Source: Ridgeia piscesae
Taxonomy: Eukaryota > Annelida > Polychaeta > Sabellida > Siboglinidae
DNA length: 64,000 bases
Direction of reading: 5' to 3'
Assembly (NCBI GenBank): GCA_025642075.2
Contig: JAODUO010000140.1
Coordinates: forward strand, 57,501 to 121,500
How positions within the stretch are numbered: the stretch's first letter is position 1; the number at the start of each line of letters is the position of its first letter. Below, piece by piece: positions 1-64,000 of this stretch. The notes beneath the pieces were generated by a model that saw only the letters and a program-made list of their open reading frames with translations, ran no database searches and had not been told where the DNA came from. Made by a program: the position numbers and the translations under genes.

Positions 1-538
1 ACAGCTGCAACATGTGGGCCATTTTGTGAACGACCTTACAAGCTCATAAGTCTTATTGTACTTTTTAATATAAAACATGATTAAATGTCACTCCTTTACA
101 GCGTATAGGGAAATCTGTCAGTATAACCAGGATGTTCCACCATGACACTTTTGCTGTGTGTCACAGAAATAGTTTCCTCTGTGATAGCATACGTGGCAGC
201 TTATTGCATATTGAAATGGCTTAAATTTGATCTAATTGAAGCAGTGCTCTGATTACTAAAAAGAACACATGTTGCTATGATTAATCAATGTATAGATGAC
301 TGGTAGACTTGTAGATCCATCAATGAATCAATTACCTTCTTGTGTGATTGATCATAAATTGTTTCAATTATTCCATCTCGTCATATATATCTGTACAAAA
401 ACTAACTAGTTTGTGAACAACACTTAACTGCATTCACTAAGGAATGGACTGATAGAAAACAAAAATATCACTATATGCATGCGATAAACATGAGCACATG
501 ATAATTATACTGATCAACATTAAGAAATGTATGCTTAC
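1..538 (-). other. Intron 3 of the NME-like gene (partial)
   Basis: AT-rich sequence downstream of exon 3. I looked for the next thioredoxin exon and could not identify one; it is probably beyond the window. Confidence 0.5.
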
Positions 539-610
539 TGCAAAGAAGAGGAAACAAGGTTCACATTTTCCTCTGTATTTCTCAAGGAAGTCAATGGTGT
601 CAGCCTTTGC
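539..610 (-). CDS. NME8/9-like exon 3
   Basis: Exactly 24 codons between acceptor TTTTCTTTCAG and donor GCA|GTAAGC. It encodes AKADTIDFLEKYRGKCEP then CFLFFA, the middle of the thioredoxin domain, including the conserved cis-proline region (CEPCFLF). Confidence 0.85.
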
Positions 611-3600
611 CTGAAAGAAAATATATCATCCAATGCACAGTTGAATAAAACAATAAAAACTGGGACTAAAAAGGTTTTATTAGAAAGAAATCATACTTCA
701 CAAAAGTGAGCCCTTTTATCATTGTGCTGCATTACTTCTGTCTGTCTGTGAATGGCCATTAGGTTCTGAATACTGGGAATACTAAACATGTACACGATTA
801 AGCAGTGTTAGGTATATATAGTAACTGCATTGTGATAAAAACAGATATTCTGTGGTAAACAAAAGAATTATTTTCAGTTGAAATAAGGTCTTGATTCTCT
901 ATACATCACAATGTAGTTTTTTTGCATTCAAATCTATAGAAAACACTGCTTATTACAGGTTTACTCTTAATCTGACATGTTCATGTTAATTTGTTAAAGA
1001 AAATAAACTGTGACACAAATAACAATACTTACTACAGCAAAGTGGAGCATAGAATCACCAAGTTCGTTTTTTAACTTTCTGAAGTTTGAGACCATTCCTC
1101 GACATGGTCCGCACCACTCCTGGTATACATCTACCACTGCAACAGAACCACCCCTGGTATACATCTACCACTACAACAGAACCACCCCTGGTATACATCT
1201 ACCACTACAACAGAACCACTCCTGGTATACATCTACCACTACAACAGAACCACTCCTGGTATACATCTACCACTACAACAGAACCACTCCTGGTATACAT
1301 CTACCACTACAACAGAACCACCCCTGGTATACATCTACCACTACAACAGAACCACCCCTGGTATACATATACCACTACAACAGAACCACCCCTGGTATAC
1401 ATCTACCACTACAACAGAACCACTCCTGGTATACATCTACCACTACAACAGAACCACTCCTGGTATACATCTACCATTACAACAAAACCACCCCTGGTAT
1501 ACATCTACCACTACAACAGAACCACTCCTGGTATACATCTACCACTGCAACAGAACCACTCCTGGTATACATCTACCACTACAACAGAACCACCCCTGGT
1601 ATACATCTACCACTACAACAGAACCACTCCTGGTATACATCTACCACTACAACAGAACCACTCCTGGTATACATCTACCACTACAACTGAACCACTCCTG
1701 GTATACATCTACCACTACAACAGAACCACCCCTGGTATACATCTACCACTACAACAGAACCACTCCTGGTATACATCTACCACTACAACAGAACCACCCC
1801 TGGTATACATCTACCACTACAACAGAACCACCCCTGGTATACATCTACCACTACAACAGAATCACCCCTGGTATACATCTACCACTACAACAGAACCACC
1901 CCTGGTATACATATATCACTACAACAGAACCACCCCTGGTATACATCTACCACTACAACAGAACCACCCCTGGTATACATCTACCACTACAACAGAACCA
2001 CCCCTGGTATACATCTACCACTACAACATGCAGAACCACCCCTGGTATACATCTACCACTACAACAGAACCACTCCTGGTATACATCAACCACTACAACA
2101 GAACCACTCCTGGTATACATCTACCACTACAACAGAACCACCCCTGGTATACATCTACCACTACAACAGAACCACTCCTGGTATACATCTACCACTACAA
2201 CAGAACCACCCCTGGTATACATCAACCACTACAACAGAACCACTCCTGGTATACATCTACCACTACAACAGAACCACCCCTGGTATACTTCAACCACTAC
2301 AACAGAACCACTTCTGGTATACATCTACCATTACAACAGAACCACCCCTGGTATACATCAACCACTACAACATAACCACTCCTGGTATACATCAACCACT
2401 ACAACAGAACCACTCCTGGTATACATCTACCACTACAACATGCAGAACCACCCCTGGTATACATCTACCATTACAACAGAACCACTCCTGGTATACATCA
2501 ACCACTACAACAGAACCACTCCTGGTATACATCAACCACTACAACAGAACCACTCCTGGTATACATCTACCACTACAACAGAACCACCCCTGGTATACAT
2601 CTACCACTACAACAGAACCACCCCTGGTATACATCTACCACTACAACAGAACCACTCCTGGTATACATCTACCACTACAATAGAACCACCCCTGGTATAC
2701 ATCTACCACTACAACAGAACCACCCCTGGTATACATCTACCACTACAACATGCAGAACCACCCCTGGTATACATCTACCACTACAACATGCAGAACCACC
2801 CCTGGTATACATCTACCACTGCAACAGAACCACCCCTGGTATACATCTACCACTACAACAGAACCACTCCTGGTATACATCTACCACTACAACAGAACCA
2901 CTCCTGGTATACATCTACCACTACAACAGAACCACCCCTGGTATACATCAACCACTACAACAGAACCACTTCTGGTATACATCTACCACTACAACAGAAC
3001 CACCCCTGGTATACATCAACCACTACAACAGAACCACCCCTGGTATACATCAACCACTACAACAGAACCACTCCTGGTATACATCTACCACTACAACAGA
3101 ACCACCCCTGGTATACATCTACCACTACAACAGAACCACCCCTGGTATACATCTACCACTACAACAGAACCACCCCTGGTATACATCTACCACTACAACA
3201 GAACCACCCCTGGTATACATCAACCACTACAACAGAACCACTCCTGGTACATCACCATCAACAAGTTCACTACAACAGAACCACCCCTGGTATACATCAA
3301 CCACTACAACAGAACCACCCCTGGTATACATCAACCACTACAACAGAACCACTCCTGGTATACATCAACCACTACAACAGAACCACTCATGGTATACATC
3401 TACCACTACAACAGAACCACCCCTGGTATACATCTACCACTACAACAGAACCACCCCTGGTATACATCTACCACTACAACAGAACCACTCCTGGTATACA
3501 TCAACCACTACAACAGAACCACTCCTGGTATACATCTACCACTACAACAGAACCACTCCTGGTATACATCTACCACTACAACAGAACCACTCCTGGTATA

Positions 3601-5557
3601 CATCTACCACTACAACAGAACCACCCCTGGTATACATCTACCACTACAACAGAACCACCCCTGGTATACATCTACCACTACAACATGCAGAACCACCCCT
3701 GGTATACATCTACCATTACAACAGAACCACTCCTGGTATACATCAACCACTACAACAGAACCACTCCTTGTATACATCTACCACTACAATAGAACCACCC
3801 CTGGTATACATCTACCACTACAACAGAACCACCCCTGGTATACATCTACCACTACAACATGCAGAACCACCCCTGGTATACATCTACCATTACAACAGAA
3901 CCACTCCTGGTATACATCAACCACTACAACAGAACCACCCCTGGTATACATCTACCACTACAACAGAACCACTCCTGGTATACATCTACCACTACAACAG
4001 AACCACTCCTGGTATACATCTACCACTACAATAGAACCACCCCTGGTATACATCTACCACTACAACAGAACCACTCCTGGTATACATCTACCACTACAAT
4101 AGAACCACCCCTGGTATACATCTACCACTACAACAGAACCACTCCTGGTATACATCTACCACTGCAACAGAACCACCCCTGGTATACATCAACCACTACA
4201 ACAGAACCACCCCTGGTATACATCTACCACTACAACAGAACCACTCCTGGTATACATCAACCACTACAACAGAACCACTCCTGGTATACATCTACCACTA
4301 CAACAGAACCACCCCTGGTATACATCTACCACTACAACAGAACCACCCCTGGTATACATCTACCACTACAACAGAACCACCCCTGGTATACATCTACCAC
4401 TACAACAGAACCACCCCTGGTATACATCTACCACTACAACAGAACCACCCCTGGTATACATCTACCACTACAACAGAACCACCCCTGGTATACATCAACA
4501 ACTACAACAGAACCACTCCTGGTATACATCTACCACTACAACAGTACCACTCCTGGTATACATCTACCACTGCAACAGAACCACCCCTGGTATCTATGAC
4601 TGTAAAGCTAAAATCTACTTGCTATACATATATTTCTATAGAGTCAAGATAAAGCTGGAACTGGTTGTCAGGATCTTGACAAAGTTAAATCAGCATTCAG
4701 CAGGAATTCTTGTTACATTTTGTAGTGCACCTGAAAACCCATCTGTTTAATAGCACCTGTCCTCCATAGGTTCTAAAAATTACCAAAAATATCACATGAC
4801 TACCAACTGATGCATGTACGAGAGACACCCCAAAGATGCTGAAAATTCCACCAAGTACAACAGATTTTGACAGAAAACGACATTGATACAACTTAACATA
4901 ACCTAATCAGGTATCAACAAACACCCTATAGCAGCTGATCCATTACACGTGTAATTTAGGTTTCAGTCGTGTTATATCAGGAATGTTTCTTATATACTTG
5001 AAGCACCCAGTTTCTTTACACCAACAAAGTTCATTTTTGTACATTGCAAAATGGTAATCCATGAACATAATTTCTCGAATTTTTGAACCCTCATGTACAT
5101 GGTGGTGAGTGCAGGTTTGATCTAGGTTTCAGTTGCTAAATGGATACACAAGTGTTCAAGGCATCAATGTTCCTATGAATTAAGCATTTTCTATAAAAAA
5201 AATTAAATGGTCACAGATATGACACCACATTCTGCTTATTAGAATGTATGTGTGTGTATTTATCTCAAAAACAAATATAAATTAAACATGTATATGCAAC
5301 ACAATATGCTGCTTTGTGTAACTGTTGACCATAGCAGTGACGTGCTGGTATTGTTCCTGTCGTTGAATGCTCTCACTGAATTCCAAATAATATATACTGG
5401 GTAGTGCTTGTTTTTCCACCTTTCCAACCACAATGTGACACAATTTCCCTGTTAACATTCACTGACCTGTCAAACCTTCTCTGCCCAACATTTCTTCAAA
5501 TTCCTCAGTGCTTTCTAGTTCAGACTGGAGCTGCTGTTCCGCCTTCCTACGCGCCAT
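539..5557 (-). CDS. NME8: Thioredoxin-NDPK protein (NME8/NME9-like), N-terminal part, 3 exons
   Basis: Coding exons are 5467-5557, 1033-1136 and 539-610 on the minus strand, with GT-AG junctions and matching phases (1, then 0). They give 88 codons that read as the start of the thioredoxin domain of the NME8/NME9 (TXNDC3/TXNDC6) family: a basic MARRK start, then GLTVVDVYQEWCGPC with both redox cysteines, then FRKLKNEL, LHFAV and EKYRGKCEPCFLF. In this family the thioredoxin domain is followed by one to three NDP-kinase domains, and members are associated with ciliary and sperm axonemes; that part lies off the left edge and is not seen. NME8 and NME9 cannot be told apart from this N-terminus. 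Intron 1 (1137-5466) is about 80% tandem repeat derived from the edge of exon 2. No stop or frameshift is visible. Confidence 0.86.
611..1032 (-). other. Intron 2 of the NME-like gene
   Basis: AT-rich intron with no recognisable element apart from its splice sites. Confidence 0.7.
1033..1136 (-). CDS. NME8/9-like exon 2 (WCGPC active site)
   Basis: Acceptor TTCTGTTGCAG ends at 1137 and the donor is GTA|GTAAGT at 1032. The exon encodes VDVYQEWCGPCRGM...LHFAV, carrying the thioredoxin CxxC pair. Its first 22-23 bases are the copy nearest the gene body of the 34-bp array at 1114-4593. Confidence 0.88.
1114..4593 (-). repeat. 34-bp minisatellite derived from the exon 2 acceptor, about 100 copies
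   Basis: In gene sense each unit carries GGTTCTGTTGTAG followed by TGGTAGATGTATACCAGGAG, i.e. an acceptor-like site plus the first codons of exon 2. The unit is 34 bp (11 codons plus 1), so all three plus-strand frames are open and produce spurious ORFs. Common variants: GAGTGG or GGGTGG, TTGTAG or TTGCAG, GATGTA or GTTGAT. A subfamily has a 4-base insert (TGCATGTTG in sense), near 2028, 2438, 2748, 2785, 3684 and 3857. The copy at the real exon has TTGCAG, as do a few others including the most distal copy near 4570. Confidence 0.95.
4594..5466 (-). other. Rest of intron 1 of the NME-like gene
   Basis: No exon, repeat or mobile element recognised. A 64-codon minus ORF at 4697-4891 resembles nothing known to me. 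Confidence 0.6.
5467..5557 (-). CDS. NME8/9-like exon 1
   Basis: Thirty codons plus one base, from ATG at 5557 to a donor CAG|GTCAGT. It encodes MARRKAEQQLQ through EEMLGREGLT, the conserved lead-in to the thioredoxin fold. A pyrimidine-rich acceptor (TTTGTTTTCAG, exon start 5578) lies 21 bases upstream of the ATG, so an upstream 5'-UTR exon is likely. Confidence 0.85.
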
Positions 5558-5578
5558 TTTGACTTAACAGACAAGCCC

Positions 5579-6151
5579 CTGAAAACAAAGTTATCGATAA
5601 ATTATATAGATATTATAAATAAAACAATGCAATTCTGTGTATCTTTCTCTGTGGATCCACGTATCTCTATTAGTTTTCCATGCATGGTGCTGGATATAGT
5701 GTGAAAGAGAGTTGGCCCACTCATGTGGTTTAAATTGTATATTTAGATTTTTCAGAATGTAATTCTGGCTATTGTTAAATAATACAATGTGTGTCACAGT
5801 TTTATAGACATTGGGTTATATCAGAGACCACACTATATTTTGTAACACACTTTACACTGGTTAAATCCTACTATATTTAAGCTATCGTAATCCAGCTGAT
5901 CTCAGATTACCATTACAAAGACAATCCATGATGCAATAAACCAACGACAATTAACGAGATACACACAGAGACAGCATTAAACATCTGCACACCAATTTTC
6001 ATAATCAATGTTCATTGTGAAAACACCTGGCATATAATCATGATGGACTAAATATAATATCAGTTATATAACTGTTATAATTAATATTTCTATGTACAGT
6101 GTACATATTATTGTTATTTTATTAGAAATGTGAATGGAGTCTTAAAAACAA
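5579..6151. other. AT-rich region upstream of the NME-like start codon
   Basis: Nothing recognised beyond the likely 5'-UTR intron of the minus-strand gene. Confidence 0.5.
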
Positions 6152-6910
6152 ATGTCCAGTATTTTGAGACATCTTCGTAATTTTTATGCTAGGTCGAATA
6201 GCATTATCAGAAAATTTCACCACTGTTCCGTGGGTGTTAAACTACGTCTGTTTCATGCATATTGCTGTACAACTTATTGTTGCCAATTATGGTTTAACTT
6301 CAATAAGGGCTCTTATTTAAAAGCTAAAGTTGCCTACAACAATATGCATAGACGAATTTTGGGATATAACCGATGGGACAGCGCAAGTAGCATGTTTGCT
6401 AATAATGCTATTGATACATTTGACGCCCTATTGCATAAGAACATTTATGGTTTAAAAAAACGTATTTTTATCATAAATAATGACTTGATTAGGGTTATGT
6501 ACAATTGCTTTGAAATAGTAAATGGCCCAATGTGGATTAGCTGGGCCAATTCGTTGTACACAGTAAATATGTAAGATAGTCATCATGTCTCGCATATAAC
6601 TTTATTATTTATTTATTATTATATATATTTTTAAAGTTAGCAAGTTGTTTATATAACTTACTTTTCAAACCGTGTTTATTTACATGAATTAATTGCATAT
6701 TTATTATACAATCACATCCTGTATATTGCTCATTATTTTATCTGTTTTTCTACAATTTTACATTTATCTAACTTATAACCTTATTTATTTTTTATCTTAT
6801 TAATTTTTTATCTATTCATTTTTTAAACATATTTTATAGGCTACTTAGATGTGCTAATGTATGTACCGATTGTATATGGGTTTTTACCTGAAATAAATGT
6901 ATTCATATTC
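6152..6910 (+). mobile_element. LINE remnant: reverse transcriptase C-terminus and 3' end
   Basis: A 140-codon reading frame (6152-6574) contains VKLRLFHAYCCTTYCCQLW, then VAYNNMHRRILGYNRWDSAS and FDALLHKNIYGLKKR. This is the pattern downstream of the catalytic domain in CR1/Jockey-like non-LTR reverse transcriptases. It is followed by an AT-rich 3' tail with TTTTTACCTGAAATAAATG near 6880-6900, typical of LINE 3' ends. The catalytic FADD-type motif is absent, so this is a 5'-truncated dead copy. Confidence 0.75.
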
Positions 6911-7020
6911 GTATAACAAAATGAATATAAATATATAATTTGATATGAAATATTATTTATATTAAACTGTTGGATGAGATTGCTAGCTGTCTCTTTCTAT
7001 TAACTGGCTATACTGATATG

Positions 7021-7143
7021 ATGTTCTGAAAACACTGGCTAGGCGAATGAGACCTCCTCATAACCACAATTATACAGACTATACATTCTATTCACTATGA
7101 TCTTATGAGGTCTCATTATAACTACCCAGCCTTCTCAGAACAT
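7021..7143. mobile_element. Short inverted-repeat element (MITE-like), 123 bp
   Basis: The ends are inverted repeats of about 40 bp: ATGTTCTGAAAACACTGG at the left and, reading back from the right, ATGTTCTGAGAAGGCTGG; both arms continue into AATGAGACCTC..TCATAA. The loop is about 40 bp. No clear target duplication. Family unknown. Confidence 0.6.
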
Positions 7144-8089
7144 TACCACCAAGCCAACCTTTCTAGGGACTATCTCTATGGCAACAGTCTGTGCTGGCAC
7201 TACATAGGAGCCCTGCAAACACAACATTCCGGTAATGTTAGCATAAGGAAGTTATAATTAGGTTATGCAGTACTTAACGTTCCTAAGTAACATGATGGAT
7301 AATGTTAAGATAACGCAAAGAAAAATTTCCAAAACAATGTTAGGAGAATGTTATCGTAACATAGCAAATAACATTCTCGTAACGTTATTTTGTTCGGAGC
7401 CTTATTTATTAGCTGGGTGGTCACTGCCAGCTAATTTGGTGCTTGTCCGAGGACTTATATCGTGTTCAGATCAGAGATTCTTATATATCCCAAAATCAGA
7501 TGGGACTGACATTATTGTGATCTCTGAGTGAGGGATACAGTCCCCGGTAGTAGTATTAAGAAACTGTTATACTCAGTCTCAGTGACAGTGTGTAATTATT
7601 ACGGCCTAATAATTATTATATGCGATTACAATGCGTGTTAAAATTCCGTCCTGGTATTGAACTCGATCGGCGTGCCAGGCGCTAACTACTATACTATTGC
7701 ACTCCCAGTATTTCAGAACAATTTCAGATTAGTCTGGGCTTAATTCACTGTTCATACATGGGTGAGCTATGTACATATGTGTGGGAAAAGATGAAGAGGC
7801 GTGCTGTATCCATGCGTTGACTGACACAAGTTACAATTAACAACTTCACTCAATCACTGCTCAAGCACTTATCACGTACAGTGGGGACTACATGTTTCTA
7901 TGTTACTATGTACCAGATATGACTTTCACGACAAAGACAAAAACCTACCGCAACCAATAATCGATTAAACTTTACTGCGAATAATCCAACACTTTCTAGT
8001 AGTAGTCCACCGCCAACTCGATAGCGTCGTGTTTTTCTTTTCGTTGCGAGGCTATCCACGTGATCTGGTATGCCCTCAGTCATTGGTTA
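7144..8089. other. Intergenic region between the divergent genes
   Basis: Contains a small hairpin around 7341-7377 (GAGAATGTTAT pairing with ATAACATTCTC) and an 88-codon plus ORF (7265-7531) with no family resemblance. On the minus strand 7898-8083 could hold the NME-like gene's 5'-UTR exon, but this is not established. Confidence 0.4.
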
Positions 8090-8324
8090 TGTTTTGGGCT
8101 GGCTGGCTTCGTTCAGTGTGGTCAAGTAATTCTCATAATTACTTAGTTTTGTCATTTTTGTGAATTTAGTTGGTTATTTTAAAGGTGTACATTTGCATAA
8201 TTATATTTATATTAATAAAAAAGCATAGCTCAAAATGTTATAGTAGCCGACCCCTGGTCATTTGGCGCCATCTAACGGGTTAACTAATACTATTTACAGG
8301 CGTTCAATAAACATTATCATTATT
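8090..8324. promoter_or_regulatory. Candidate promoter of VPS8, possibly bidirectional
   Basis: Immediately upstream of the VPS8 ATG. It has an E2F-like TTTGGCGCC at 8261-8269 and a Myb-like TAACGG just after it. Both divergent genes start in an ATGGCG context resembling YY1 sites. No TATA box seen. Inference from motif and position only. Confidence 0.3.
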
Positions 8325-63613
<55,289 letters not shown>

Positions 63614-64000
63614 GTACGTGCTGTTTCACCTCAAGCATCGCAATTTGTAACTAGATTTAACAAAGGAGCTGCCCTGACTAGCTCATGTTTCTTTGACATG
63701 TTTTCAAAATCGTTAAGCCTTCGTAAGAGTATCGGCCATAGAGTTCAGGCCATGTTGACATTTATATATGTCGGTCAATGGTTGATACAATATAAAGTAA
63801 TAAAAAACAATTGTACATGTCGTGTGACAGTCAGTGTAAGCGACACATGTACAGCTGTACATTCATATTGGTTTTTATTTCTGGAAAATTTGTTTTACAT
63901 TATATTTTGTAAATTAAGTTTCTCAAAAGGTGGCTCTTTGATAGCGACTAGCATGGTTTTAGGGCAGTCTCCTGATCCTGTGTTATGTCATCAATTATAT

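Overview
The window is eukaryotic nuclear DNA: genes are split by GT-AG introns, the sequence is AT-rich, and it holds LINE, SINE and LTR remnants and very large tandem arrays. The encoded proteins and repeats suggest an invertebrate animal, probably a lophotrochozoan such as a mollusc; the species cannot be fixed from the sequence. Homology statements come from my knowledge of the families; no search was run.

Three protein genes are supported. (1) 539-5557, minus strand: the first three coding exons of a thioredoxin-nucleoside diphosphate kinase protein (NME8/NME9 family), running off the left edge. (2) 8325-63613, plus strand: 32 coding exons of VPS8, the CORVET tethering subunit, covering roughly the first 1,020 residues (WD40 propeller and most of the alpha-solenoid); the C-terminal part with the RING finger lies beyond the right edge. 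(3) 31295-34055, minus strand: an unrecognised two-exon gene nested in VPS8 intron 20, encoding a 703-residue acidic, coiled-coil, basic-tailed protein that ends in a nuclear-localisation-like motif. Genes 1 and 2 are divergent, with start codons about 2.8 kb apart.

Most of the remaining sequence is tandem repeats. The most striking observation is that two of the largest arrays grew from exon edges. A 34-bp unit (about 100 copies, 1114-4593) contains the 3' splice site and first codons of exon 2 of the NME-like gene. A 41-bp unit (about 220 copies, 47638-56745) contains the last nine codons and the 5' splice site of VPS8 exon 27. A third array (50 bp, about 150 copies, 18631-26243) runs to within 9 bases of the exon 16 acceptor, and its consensus has no AG dinucleotide. 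A 31-bp array (34085-35010) lies just upstream of the nested gene's acceptor, and a 26-bp array starts about 26 bases after the exon 22 donor.

Sequence quality needs caution. Three VPS8 exons (1, 3 and 25) each carry an apparent one-base indel that intron phases and family conservation say should not be there, and 56746-57110 looks like degraded consensus. Array copy numbers should therefore be treated as those of the assembly, not of the animal.
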